A stretch of DNA of 64,000 nt from Vulcanisaeta sp. JCM 14467. GTDB taxonomy: Archaea; Thermoproteota; Thermoprotei; Thermoproteales; Thermocladiaceae. Location of the stretch: the NCBI RefSeq assembly GCF_001316245.1, contig NZ_BBDM01000011.1:28544-92543 (forward strand), written 5' to 3'. Shown here piece by piece: positions 47,506 through 57,022 of this stretch (position 1 is its first letter; every line of letters begins with the position of its first letter). The position numbers and the translations under genes are program-made. The notes beneath the pieces are model-generated. The model had not been told where the DNA came from. It searched no databases and saw only the letters and a program-made list of their open reading frames with translations.

Positions 47506-48581
47506 TTATCCCTTAATCAAACCACTCACTGTGTTAACCCACTCATTGATTACCCTTGGCACGCTGAAGGCCGTGGCCCTCTCCCTGGCCCTAACCCTCA
47601 TGGACTCGTCATAACCACCCTCCCAAAGCCTAACCGCCATCTTAACAAGCTCGTCGGGATTACTTACTAGCCAGCCCGTCTCGTTGTTTATCACGGTCTC
47701 TCCAGGGCCCTGCTTATTATACGTGAGTACCGGCGTCCCGCAAGCCATGGACTCAACGGGCACGTAACCGAAGGGTTCATGCGTGAATGGGAATACCGTG
47801 AACCTGGCGTTGGCGTATAGCTTGACTAACTCCTCATCGCTGACCCTACCTCTATAATCAATGTTCCTATGCCTAGTGAACCAGCGCGGCAGCCAGGGAA
47901 CCTTTGAACCAAAGGCGACTAGTTTAACGCCGGCATCCGCAATTGCCCTTAGGACGCTGAATTGGGTTTCCTTGCCCACGTAGGTCAGTACGTAGTCCTG
48001 GCTTGGGTTTGGTGTGGGCTTGAAGAATTCCGTGTCTATTGGTGGGTTTATTACGGCGTGTACCCTCACGCCCCTGGACTCCACGGACTCGGCTGAGTAC
48101 CTTGAATTAGCTATTACATATTTAGAGAGCGAGAGGGCCCTGTGGTACGTGGAATCCGCAGCACTAATCAGTGGTAGTGCCACGTAGTAGCCAAGCCTAT
48201 AGTGCATGGGGAATTCCCTGCTTAAGTCCCTCAGTAGGTCGCCTACGTAGCCTGGGCGTAGAATATTGTTGATGGTATTGGTAATTCGAAGGATAGGTTT
48301 ATTGATACGCAGTCATCGCTATAATTAATTAATCCCCTTAAACCATTCATAAGCCATATTAATAAATGACCCAACTGCCCAGGTAGCCATGGCTTAATAC
48401 CCAGCTCCACCACCTTAATGCCTACCTGCCCAAACTCCCTCCTAACCTCATCCCCCACGTATGGGGAAACCACGTTAACGCCAATGCCCATCCTAATAAA
48501 TGCGCTACCGAGTAAGTATGCAACCCTTATTGGACCTACGATGCCGTCAATCCCATCTGTTACTAATGTTATGCAGGGCAT
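47506..48581 (-). CDS. GT4 family glycosyltransferase, frameshifted
   Basis: GT-B glycosyltransferase. The N-terminal domain starts ITLVTDGIDGIVGPIRVAYLLGSAFIRMGIGVNVVSP; the C-terminal domain contains YVIANSRYSAESVESRGVRVHAVINPPIDTEFF, LTYVGKETQFSVLRAI and the nucleotide-binding EPFGYVPVESMACGTPVLTYNKQGPGETV (E-x7-E type). One added G near 48225 joins YAQGYVGDLLRDLSREF. Restored length is about 359 residues. It follows the carbonic-anhydrase-like gene with two bases between, on the same strand. It is probably a surface glycan or glycolipid enzyme; acceptor unknown. Confidence 0.8.
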
Positions 48582-48583
48582 GG

Positions 48584-49104
48584 CTATAAATTAACACCAT
48601 TATCCATGTACATCCTCGCCAACCTTAGGTAGGCCAGGTAATTATTCCTAATGTACTCCCTATCCGCATCCGTGGCCTGCCTAATGACCTTGGCTGGCAC
48701 GCCAACGACTATGCTGTTTGGCGGCACCTTAGTGCCCTGGGTAACGACAGCCCCAGCACCAACAATGCTACCACTGCCGATCACCGCGCCGTTGAGTACT
48801 ATGGCGCCCATCCCGATTATCACCTCATCCTCCACAGTAGCCCCATGAATGATCGCCCTATGGCCAATCGTAACCCCACGCCCAATCCTTGCCGGGAAGC
48901 CCACGTCGGTGTGTATAACCGCGCCATCCTGCACGTTTGAGTTATCCCCAATAACGATGCTGTCCTCATCACCCCTAATCACGCGTGGGGCCAAATACTC
49001 ACGTTATCTCCAATAGTCACATCCCCAATCACGTAGGCAGTACTCGCTATGAATACGTTCCTGCCAATCTTGGGTACCTTATCGCCAACCCTAATGATCG
49101 GCAT
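48584..49104 (-). CDS. gamma-carbonic-anhydrase-like left-handed beta-helix protein, frameshifted
   Basis: Hexapeptide-repeat protein: VFIASTAYVIGDVTIGDNVSIWP then VIRGDEDSIVIGDNSNVQDGAVIHTDVG, TIGHRAIIHGATVEDEVIIGMGAIVLNGAVIG. The three histidines that bind zinc or iron in gamma-CA (AVIHTD, TIGH, IIHG) are all present, so carbonic anhydrase activity is plausible; many relatives are acyltransferases or of unknown function. The listed frame starts at 48994; adding one base near 48990 (HA-VIRGD) extends it to ATG 49104 (MPIIRVGDKVPKIG). About 174 residues. Divergent from the molybdopterin enzyme. Confidence 0.78.
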
Positions 49105-49205
49105 AGTGTAATCGTCGTGGGGCATTATTAAAGCATTAAGGCATGTACCATATTAAGTGGCACCGCCTTAAATACTTAAAAGAGGATTGAGGAGGTCAAT
49201 GCCGT

Positions 49206-51308
49206 ATGCCGAGGATTGACGTATTAAACGCATTACTTGGTAAGGGTGGGTTCCTCTATGATTACCCATACAAGCAGGTACGGCGTATTTGTCAGGAGCC
49301 CCTACCCGCACGCCAGGATATTGGGCATAGACGTGAGCAAAGCCGTCAATGAGGGAGCACTTGTTCTCACTGGTAAGGACTTCATGGCTAGGACGGTGGG
49401 TTCAACGGAGAGGGAGGGTGCGGGACTTGAGACGCTGCCTATTGCCGTGGATAAGGTGCGTTACCAGGGAGAGCCCGTGGCGTTGGTGATAGCTGACAAC
49501 CCGTATAAGGCGATGGATTTGGCTGAATTAATTGATGTTCAGTATGAACCCCTTAAGCCAGTTCGTAACATAGATGATGCCCTGAGGAATGAGTCCCTGG
49601 TCTTTGAGGAGTTGGGTACGAACATTATTCAATCGCAGGTGATTGAGTACGGCCAAATGCCCGGTGGACCAAGGGAATTGGAACTCAACCTCTACTGGTC
49701 AAGGAGCTCGGGAAACCCAATAGAGACATTCGCAGCCATCGTATACCCAGAGGGCGGTGGGGTCACGATAATATCGAACCTACAGGGCGGTAAGTCGATA
49801 GTGGCTGAGATAGAGAGGTCCCTGGGTATACCCATTAAGCACGTCCCAGTTAGGCACGGCGGTAGCTTCGGCTCCAAATTCTCCCTGATCAGGTACCTAA
49901 TAATCCTGGCCTACGCAGCTACAGGCTCAAGACGCCCATCAAGTGGGTCGAGACCAGGACAGAGCATTTGATGGCATCAAACTCGAGTGGCCCCGAGAGG
50001 AAGTTCAGGATTAAGGCTTACTTCGACGGTGAGGGTGTTGTTAAGGGCCTCGACATAAGCATTTGGGAAGATGCAGGAGCCAGTAAGAGCAGTGGACAGG
50101 CCTTTAAGCCCCTGGGCATACTGGCTGGGCCGTATAAAATAAGGAACCTTAGGTACAATGCCACGGTGGTCGCCACTAATAAGAACCCAGCAGGTGCATT
50201 CAGGGGTGCTGGCACACCACCACATACGTGGGCCCTGGAAAGGGTTATGGATGCGATAGCTGATGAGTTGGGCCTTGACAGGGCTGAGGTTAGGAGGAGG
50301 AATTTAATCGATTCATTCCCTTACGAGGCGCCCTACGCCTACTATGATTCGGGGAATCCCAAGGGCCTTCTTGAGCTTGCTTTATCACGTAGTGACCTCT
50401 TCGCTTTGAGGGATGAGAATACTGGCGTGGGTATTGCCGTGTCCACGGACCGTCAACGCCCCAGGGCACTGAGGGTATTAAGTTGAGGATTAGTAATGAG
50501 AAGATAATAGTGGGCCTTGGGTTTGGCGGTGAGGGTCAGGGCAATGAGCATGCGGCAGTTAAGTTAGTGGCTCAGCTCCTTGATGTACCGATGGATTGGG
50601 TCACGTATGAGTACTTACCAAGTAATGAGAGCCCTGAGGCCTTTGGGCCTGGTGGTAGCCGTATGGCCGTCTTCACGGCTGGCGCCGTGCTTGGTGCCGT
50701 TGAGGAGTTGAGGGCTAGGTTATTTAATAAGGCGGTTAAGGTCCTTGGGAACAACGTGACTTATGAGAAGGGTTACTTCCGCTCGAGCATGGTAGGAGGG
50801 TTAGTATTCTTGAGCTTGGTGATGAGGAGGTCACCTTCACATATACAGCTGAGGCGAGGATAGTAGGTACATTGCATACCCATTTGCCTGTGACGTAGCG
50901 GTGGTTAAGTATGAGGATGGCAGGCTCAAGCCCATTAAGCACGTCGTGTATTTGGACCCTGGTAACGTAATTGATGAGGAGCTGGTTAAGGAGCAGGTGA
51001 TGGGCGGCACGGCGATAGGGATTTCACTGGCGCTCTATGAGGCGTATAGGTATGATGAGGATGGCAACCTACTAACGCTTAGCCTCGGTGATTATGGTCT
51101 TCCAACGGCCATGGACATACCCGAGATTGAGGTTCACCTGGTACCATCACCATCACCAGTGACGCCACTGGGCGTTAAGGGTATTGGCGAGGTGCCCGTG
51201 GGTGTGGCCGCTGCGGCGGTGACCAGCGCCGTGGAGGATATACTCAGGAGGAGGGGTATTAAGGCTAGGATCGATAGGGTGCCGATTGACCCATCCTTAC
51301 TTGCATAA
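49206..51308 (+). CDS. xanthine dehydrogenase/CO dehydrogenase-type molybdopterin large subunit, several frameshifts
   Basis: Large catalytic subunit of a molybdenum hydroxylase. YGVFVRSPYPHARILGIDVSKA, LETLPIAVDKVRYQGEPVALVIADNPYKAMDLAELIDVQYEPL, the Mo-pterin segments VRHGGSFGSKF and NPAGAFRGAGTPPHTWALERVMDAIADELGLD, GQGNEHAAVKLVAQLL, GPGGSRMAVFTAGAVLGA, and the active-site glutamate in VKGIGEVPVGVAAAAV. Shifts near 49255, 49930, 50480 and 50800 break it. Restored length is about 700 residues, normal for CoxL-like subunits. No FAD or 2Fe-2S subunit gene is adjacent, so partners must be elsewhere. The substrate (aldehyde, CO, purine) is not determinable. Confidence 0.82.
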
Positions 51309-51309
51309 G

Positions 51310-51319
51310 GTATTTAAAT
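51310..51319 (+). promoter_or_regulatory. TATA box of the PAC2-family gene
   Basis: GTATTTAAAT lies 25-34 bases before ATG 51344 and immediately after the stop of the molybdopterin gene, so this gene has its own leaderless promoter. Confidence 0.5.
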
Positions 51320-51343
51320 CAATGATATTGAGTAAGCCCCGGT

Positions 51344-52159
51344 ATGTCCACGGCCGCTGCCTTTGATATTAAGATTAAGTCAATACCCAGGGACCCGCGT
51401 AACACGCTCATTATGGCGTGTCCAGAGCCCTCGCTAGCATCCATAGTCGCTATCGAGTACCTGGTGGAGACACTTAAGATGGAGGAAATTGGGTCGATAA
51501 AGCCGAGGGGTCACATACCCATTGTTACGGTCATCGATGGCGCGGCTAAGTTACCCTATAGATTATTCTTTGATAGGGAGCACGCAATTGTGGTTATTAG
51601 GCAGCACGTGCCAATACCACCAACACTCTATAGGCAGTTTGTGGATAAGATCCTTGATTGGGCCGAGGATAACTCGGTGAGTAGGGTTGTGTGTCTAACA
51701 TCAACGTCACTCCTTGGCGAGCAGGAGAGTGATAATGTGTATTTCGTGAGTGAGGAGGGGCATGTTGATGAATATAAGCAGCTGGGTCTAATACCACTTC
51801 ATGAGGCCACGATAACGGGCATTGAGGCCATATTCCTAGACTCAGTACTATCCAGGAACATAAACGGGGTACTACTGCTCGCTGAGTCGAAGGTGCTTAC
51901 GGCAATTAATAGATTAATTGAGAGCGGGAAATTATCCAGTCATAGAGACGTATTAACAATACTTAACCAGACAATCGGTAGGTATGGGCCTGACGTCACA
52001 GCAGCCCTCAAGTTAATAAAGGCCCTGAGCAAGATCGTTGGCTTCGAAATACCCATTGACAAGCTTGCTGATCATGCGAGTAAATACGCATTTTTAATTG
52101 ATAAGAACTTAGAGATGTATATGAAACCGCCGAAGGAGGAGTTACCCGTATATTATTAA
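51344..52159 (+). CDS. PAC2 family protein (proteasome assembly chaperone-like)
   Basis: 271 residues of the PAC2/COG1938-COG2047 family, homologous to a eukaryotic 20S proteasome assembly chaperone. Pattern: NTLIMACPEPSLASIVAIEYLVETLKMEEIGSI, IDGAAKLPYRLFFDREHAIVVIRQHVPIPPTLYRQFVDKILDW, CLTSTSLLGEQ, and GLIPLHEATITGIEAIFLDSVLSRNINGVLLLAES. Family knowledge in archaea: hexameric or trimeric chaperone-like assemblies, roles not settled. The C-terminus PVYY resembles the HbYX tail that docks on the proteasome (hydrophobic-Tyr-X), an inference worth testing. Own promoter. Confidence 0.8.
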   Translation: MSTAAAFDIKIKSIPRDPRNTLIMACPEPSLASIVAIEYLVETLKMEEIGSIKPRGHIPIVTVIDGAAKLPYRLFFDREHAIVVIRQHVPIPPTLYRQFVDKILDWAEDNSVSRVVCLTSTSLLGEQESDNVYFVSEEGHVDEYKQLGLIPLHEATITGIEAIFLDSVLSRNINGVLLLAESKVLTAINRLIESGKLSSHRDVLTILNQTIGRYGPDVTAALKLIKALSKIVGFEIPIDKLADHASKYAFLIDKNLEMYMKPPKEELPVYY

Positions 52160-52241
52160 TCGTGAAATATAAAACGAAGTAAAAAGGTAAATATATTAAC
52201 AATCAATTTGTTTTAAACATACCCCCTTAACACCACTTACG

Positions 52242-53031
52242 TTAGAACACACATCTAACGTAACCACCATCAATCAATATCATTGAACCATTTATGTAGC
52301 TGCCTTATCACTGGCTAGGAAGGCCACCAGGTAGCCAATTTCCTCGGGTTTTCCATACCTACCGGCCGGTATCTCCTTACTCCACGCCTTAATGACCTCA
52401 TCAACACTGACGCCCCTTGCCCTGGACTCCTCCTGGGCCAGTTGGTTTATTCTCTCGGTCATTATGTAGCCCTGCATAATACCGTTAGCCGTTACTCCAT
52501 ACGGCCCATACTCAATGGCCAATGACTTAACTAGGCCGGCTAGGCTTAGCCTGACTGTGTTTGATAGGACCAGGTTTGGTATTGGTTGCCTTAGGGTTAG
52601 TGATGTTACGTAGATCAACCTGCCCCAGCCCCTACTAATCATGTTATTCACGACACGCCTAGTTAGCCACACCGCGCTGAGGAGTAGTAGCCTTGTTGCG
52701 TATTCCCAATCATCCTCACTCAGTTGCGAGAATGTGCCTGGCTTGGGTGGTCCTGCGTTGAAGACTAGAATGTCTACATTACCGAAGGTGCTCATTGCCT
52801 CCCTGACTAGTCGATCCACGTCATCCTTAACCGTTAAATCAGCCTTAACTGCAAGGACCTCGGCACCGCTCTCCTTAATTATGGTCTCCCTGGCCTTGGC
52901 TAGTTCGTCCTCACGCCTGGCATTAATGACGACCTTAACGCCCTCCTGGGCGAGCACCCTGCTATTCCGAGGCCAATACCCCTGCTTGATGCCGTTACGA
53001 TCGCAACCTTTCCCTTTAGTCCCAGGTCCAT
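52242..53031 (-). CDS. short-chain dehydrogenase/reductase, frameshifted at both ends
   Basis: SDR oxidoreductase. The cofactor loop is recovered in the alternate frame as VAIVTASSRGIGLGIA; then come VLAVKADLTVKDDVDRL, ILVFNAGPPKPG, catalytic Ser in LIYVTSLTL, and GRYGKPEEIGYLVAFLASDKA. The usual YxxxK tyrosine is not obvious: the corresponding stretch reads LSNTVRLSLAGL, so Tyr and Lys appear substituted by Thr and Leu/Arg and catalysis may be altered. Adding one A near 52963 and one base near 52310 restores start ATG 53031 and the end SYINGSMILIDGGYV with stop 52242. About 263 residues. Stands alone, divergent from the next gene. Confidence 0.75.
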
Positions 53032-53128
53032 ACGGGTTAGTATTAAGTAATCCCTTATTCAATGTGACCCTCTAATCCAATAATAACGCATGTAATGCCA
53101 AGATTTATATTCTGGCGCCTTCACGTCT

Positions 53129-54133
53129 ATGGCAATGAGTTCTCTTGAAATTGATTTGAGAAGGAGGGATCGGTATGAGGATATTGTGAGGGTAATTAAT
53201 GAATATGGCTCATCAGTGAAGGAGTCCATATTTGAGAACCTGCCAGATGAATTAACGGTTCCATATCAAAGAATACGTGAATTATACATGCAGGAAACAA
53301 CGAGGGGTAGGGGTAGGATTGATGTTAATTCCCTCATTCAATTGTACATGAACGTACCCAAGGCGGAGGAACTCCTGAGGTATTTGTTACTCGCCACGGT
53401 ATTGTTCATGGGGTTCCGAAACCTGAGAAATGAAGTAATATATAAGGTGATGCATAGGAATTATGATAGGATAAACCACCTACTCTCAAACCCCGAGTAC
53501 TCATTGATTAACGATATTAGCATGAAATTGCTAAGCGATTATGAGAATGAGGGTGTTAAGGGCGAGGATGTTCAGGAGGTTAGCAATGCCGTGCATAGCT
53601 TCGTTTATGGCCTAAGGAAGTTGACGAAGGCCTACGGAGCAACACTACTCAGGTGGGTGCCCAAGTTCCGTTATGTTGCCGACTTCGAGAAGGCACTACC
53701 AATGTTTTACCCACCGAGGGCTAATGAGAGGAGGAAGAGGGCCATTAGGACATTCATTAGGTGGGTGTCTCATGAGGCCAACCTGCCGGTGGCGCTCGGC
53801 ATTATTTCGAGGGGTGAGTATAGGCGTTATACAATGGTTGCCGATGTCTATAGTACCATGGTCACGATAAGGAGTGGCGCATTCCTGGTCCTGGGGAATG
53901 ACCATGCAATGAAGGTACTAAATAGGATATTGGTTAATAGGGATGGTGGGGTCACAATAAAGGTTGATGAGGTTAAGGGGCTTGTCAGGGCAACGGGTAG
54001 GCTGAGTAACGACCCAATAGTCTATGAGAGAGGCGCGTTTAAGATAGGCCATGAGTATTGCTCACGGCTTAGGTGCAATGAGTGCCCCTTAAATAAGGTC
54101 TGCATGAAGTTTACCTGGGTGAACATTAAATGA
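53129..54133 (+). CDS. unknown protein with C-terminal Fe-S-like cysteine loop
   Basis: 334 residues, mostly helical and basic. The last 30 residues hold CSRLRCNECPLNKVC, a C-x4-C-x2-C-x5-C pattern close to the C-x6-C-x2-C-x5-C 4Fe-4S loop of endonuclease III/MutY glycosylases. Before it, RRKRAIRTFIRWVSHEANLPVALGII and MVADVYSTMVTIRSGAF recall the RAxxFLRW / DxHxxR segments of DUF2400-like HhH proteins, only distantly. A DNA- or RNA-repair role is therefore possible but unproven. GATTTATATTC about 25 bases upstream supports ATG 53129. The gene overlaps the next by four bases (ATGA), a translationally coupled pair. Confidence 0.6.
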   Translation: MAMSSLEIDLRRRDRYEDIVRVINEYGSSVKESIFENLPDELTVPYQRIRELYMQETTRGRGRIDVNSLIQLYMNVPKAEELLRYLLLATVLFMGFRNLRNEVIYKVMHRNYDRINHLLSNPEYSLINDISMKLLSDYENEGVKGEDVQEVSNAVHSFVYGLRKLTKAYGATLLRWVPKFRYVADFEKALPMFYPPRANERRKRAIRTFIRWVSHEANLPVALGIISRGEYRRYTMVADVYSTMVTIRSGAFLVLGNDHAMKVLNRILVNRDGGVTIKVDEVKGLVRATGRLSNDPIVYERGAFKIGHEYCSRLRCNECPLNKVCMKFTWVNIK

Positions 54134-54399
54134 GCATAAACATACCGGAGGACTTGAGGAGACTCATTGAGGAAATAACAATAAACAAACTAGGCAGTGT
54201 CAAGGGTAAGACCGAGACCCTGAGCTTCGTCGACTCAGTGATCGAGGAACTAAGGAAAAGGGGCGTTAATTTAAATGATGACCTGGAGGCCATGGCTAGG
54301 CCATACGTCGTAGACATACTGTGGTCGTTGAGGAAGAAGGGCGTGATAACCATGGATGACGACCTACTTCACTTCTCCGTGACAAGGCAGGAATCTTAA
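54130..54399 (+). CDS. hypothetical protein, 89 aa, coupled to the Fe-S-like gene
   Basis: Small acidic/basic helical protein: INIPEDLRRLIEEITINKLGSVKGKTETLSFVDSVIEELRKRGVNLNDDLEAMARPYVVDILWSLRKKGVITMDDDLLHF. The last half looks winged-helix-like (helix, helix, strand pair) and could be a small DNA-binding partner. Its ATG overlaps the TGA of the preceding gene, implying a stoichiometric pair. It converges with the phosphoesterase gene across a perfect GC-rich palindrome. Confidence 0.55.
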   Translation: MSINIPEDLRRLIEEITINKLGSVKGKTETLSFVDSVIEELRKRGVNLNDDLEAMARPYVVDILWSLRKKGVITMDDDLLHFSVTRQES

Positions 54400-54462
54400 C
54401 CAATACTAATAAATTAATTCACTCATTAATGAGTAATGCCCCCTGCATGCACCCACGCCAGG

Positions 54463-54488
54463 CCCGCCCAGGCCATGGCCTGGGCGGG
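54463..54488. repeat. 26-base perfect GC-rich palindrome between convergent genes
   Basis: Half-site CCCGCCCAGGCC is followed, around a central AT, by its exact complement GGCCTGGGCGGG. It lies between the end of the 89-aa gene and the stop of the phosphoesterase, which it abuts. As RNA from either strand it would form a very stable hairpin, so a two-way terminator or processing signal is possible; as DNA it could be a dimeric protein site. Confidence 0.7.
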
Positions 54489-55065
54489 TCATAACTTATT
54501 CAACTCGGCATTAACCGTGCCATCATCACTAACGCTTACTATTGCGTAATAACCACTGGCTAAAGGGCCGGGATTTACAATGACAGTGCTGCCCAGTTTA
54601 TCAATACCTCGGGACTCATGAACATGGCCGCACAGCACAACCAATGGCTTAATATCCTCAATTAATTTCCTCACGGATTTACTACCGATGTGTTCGCCAT
54701 TCCATGCTTTATCAACATTAGTACCATAGGGTGGATAATGGGAGACAAGTATTAACCTAGGACCAGCCCTCCAACACTCTCCGTATTAACTGGATAACCA
54801 GCCAGGTAAAATGATTCAATGGATATTACGCGCCCCTCAATTAAGTACTTTTGAACCCTTGGCCTAACGCACGAGGATCCATATTACCCATGACAACATA
54901 CACAGGCCTACCATAATTGCTCAATACGTCTAATACTTCTGGATCCTCAAAATCACCGCTTACAATTACCGCATCGACATTTCTCACCACATCACTTATC
55001 GAGCGTATATAATACTTATCACCATGAATATCGGATATATGCAGCATTCTAATACCCATGCTCAT
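54489..55065 (-). CDS. metallophosphoesterase, frameshifted
   Basis: Calcineurin-like phosphoesterase of the small YfcE/MJ0936 type. Ligand motifs appear in order: LHISDIHGD (D-x-H), VSGDFEDPE (GDxxD), VMGNMDPR (GNxD), LVSHYPPYGTN and CGHVHESRG (GHxH). The middle and N-terminal parts lie in other frames; shifts near 54850 and 54768 restore IEGRVISIESFYLAGYPVNTE and GPRLILVSHYPP. Restored length is about 193 residues, usual for the family. Substrate unknown (cyclic nucleotide or phosphodiester). Divergent from the ArsA-type ATPase. Confidence 0.8.
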
Positions 55066-55105
55066 TATTTAGATATTCACTTTATCGGGACATTAATTAA
55101 ATTTT

Positions 55106-56104
55106 ATGTTAATGGGCGTGTTAATTCATGAGGCCGTGAAATCGTTAATTAATGCAAGGGTTTTAAACCCTTCAAATCACTTCGGATTTGTGAATGAGCT
55201 TAGATATTTCCTGTCTGAAAAGGGGTTAATCATTATTTGTGGTAAGGGTGGTGTTGGTAAAACAACCTTTTCAGCTTTATGCCTTATTCTCATCATCACT
55301 TGGCATTAAGACCTTTGTTACGTCAATAGATCCAGCGCATCATTTAGGCAATGTTTTAGGCGTTAGGTTGGGTCACGAACCCACGTTAGTCATGGATAAT
55401 TTATACGCCAATGAGGTTGATATTGATCTGTTAATTAAAGAATATATAGATAGAACGGTTAAAGCAATAAGGAACGTTTATACCGAGATTCAGGTATTTA
55501 ACTTTGATAGATACATAGAGATGCTTAAGGAGTCCCCTGGCGTTGAGGAGGATGCATTATTCAGTTATCTAATGGAATTAAGGAAAAATGATTACCCTGT
55601 GACAATAGTTGATACACCAGCAACGAGCATAACCACGAGGTTCTTAAGCTCCCCTGGCTTCAGTCATTGTGGCTTGATAAGCTGATCGATTTGAGGAGTA
55701 AAATTATTGGTTATAAGGAGGTTATTGAGTCGATTAGTCAGGGTAGGAAGATAAAGATTAGGGATGCCATGCTTGAAGAATTAATAAGAATGCACGGTGA
55801 GGTTGAGGAATATAAGTCATTAATGATGGATCCCAATAAGACAAAGCTAATATTCGTAGTTACGGCAGAAGAGCTGCCAATATTAGAGCTGAAGCGCTTT
55901 GTAAATGCCATGGGCAGAGTTAACGTTAAGATACAGGGTATAGTGCTTAACAAGTATGTCGATAATGAAAGTAATAATAAACGGCTGAATCAATTAAGGG
56001 GAGAGTACCGAGAAATACCAATAATCATAGTTCCGTATAGTGAAAACGTGATAGGCGTTGAAAACCTAATGAAACTGCTTAATAAAATTAGGGTGGTATG
56101 GTAA
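55106..56104 (+). CDS. ArsA/GET3-type P-loop ATPase, frameshifted
   Basis: Deviant-Walker ATPase of the SIMIBI class: IIICGKGGVGKTTFSA, switch-like VTSIDPAHHLGNVLG and TIVDTPATSITTRFLS. The lysine near the start of the P-loop (KGGVGKT) marks the ArsA/Get3/MinD group. Archaeal members are thought to insert tail-anchored membrane proteins or handle metalloids; no ars genes are near. Shifts near 55290 and 55660 split three frames; the restored end of the second joins VWLDKLIDLRSKII. About 333 residues. It overlaps by 7 bases the gene for an N-terminally membrane-anchored protein, a possible client or partner. Confidence 0.8.
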
Positions 56105-56709
56105 TGGATTTATACACAATAGCATTCATAGTAATTGTAATACTAGCCATAGCCATGCCCATCGTGTTCTTCAAAGGCCATAACGAGAACGTTAGGAGGA
56201 TGAAGATTATATCTAAAAGGCTTGAAGATTACTTAAAGCCAGCGAATAAGGAGTACGTACTTCTAGGGACCAGTGTTGGCTTTAGGGCTCTCTTCACAGT
56301 TAATAGAGACAATATTAACAAGGTTGAAGCCGTGCTAATATTACTACCAAGACAAAGCTTAATCTATTACCCAATATCGAGATTAACAACAAAGCATGAT
56401 AAGTTCATAGTCAAGGTTGAGTTCACGAAAGACCTGGGGTTAGGCAGATTCACATTTACCAAGAGTATTAAGAGGTGCTCCAGCGACGTAAAATCAATAA
56501 ATTACAATAGAAGGAAGTATTACCTATGTGGTAATCCCAGGTGGGATATCATTAAAGTTCTTAGTAGCATTAGGAATTGGAAGTACTTGTATGAGGTATC
56601 TTATGAAAAACGTACATTATTTATAGAATTCTTAACGAGTAAAGATACCGTGGTTGACGATATAATAGATATAATAAATAATATTAAGTCATTATTTAGT
56701 ATTAAATAA
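56098..56709 (+). CDS. unknown membrane-anchored protein, 203 aa
   Basis: One N-terminal helix (TIAFIVIVILAIAMPIVFF) followed by a cytosolic, basic, beta-rich domain (YVLLGTSVGFRALFTVNRDNINKVEAVLILLPRQSLIYYPISRLTTKHDKFIVKVEF). One paired cysteine region (RCSSD, YLCGN). No family recognised. The translational overlap with the ArsA-type ATPase gene suggests joint function, perhaps as a membrane receptor for it, by loose analogy with Get1/2; this is inference only. Confidence 0.55.
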   Translation: MVMDLYTIAFIVIVILAIAMPIVFFKGHNENVRRMKIISKRLEDYLKPANKEYVLLGTSVGFRALFTVNRDNINKVEAVLILLPRQSLIYYPISRLTTKHDKFIVKVEFTKDLGLGRFTFTKSIKRCSSDVKSINYNRRKYYLCGNPRWDIIKVLSSIRNWKYLYEVSYEKRTLFIEFLTSKDTVVDDIIDIINNIKSLFSIK

Positions 56710-56783
56710 AATAATAAAAATTGAATATTTACATTAGTACCGGCGGAAGGTTTATAAAGAATTAAAATTAAAATATTTAACGT

Positions 56784-57022
56784 ATGACGGTTAGAAAGTA
56801 CGTAGGTGCTGCCTTAACATCACTGGGCATAATCCTTATGGCATATGCGTTGGGTGTAGGTATTGTATCCATACCCCATGCAATCACATCTAATGACGCA
56901 CTTATGTTCGTTTTTGGAACCTACTTCATAATAGTTGGTGGAGCTTTGGGTCGGGGAGGTTCCTAAAGAGGTATTGAGTAGGGTTAGGAGAGAGGCCCTT
57001 GGCGCTAGGGGTGGTAAATCAT
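56784..57022 (+). CDS. small two-helix membrane protein preceding cstA, frameshifted
   Basis: Two hydrophobic helices (YVGAALTSLGIILMAYALGVGIV and LMFVFGTYFIIVGGAL) and a charged tail recovered in another frame (VGEVPKEVLSRVRREALGARGGKS) after one shift near 56950. About 79 residues. The TGA overlaps the ATG of cstA (ATGATG junction), so translation is coupled and the protein may be a small subunit or stabiliser of the CstA carrier. ATTAAAATATTTAACG just upstream gives its promoter. Confidence 0.6.
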
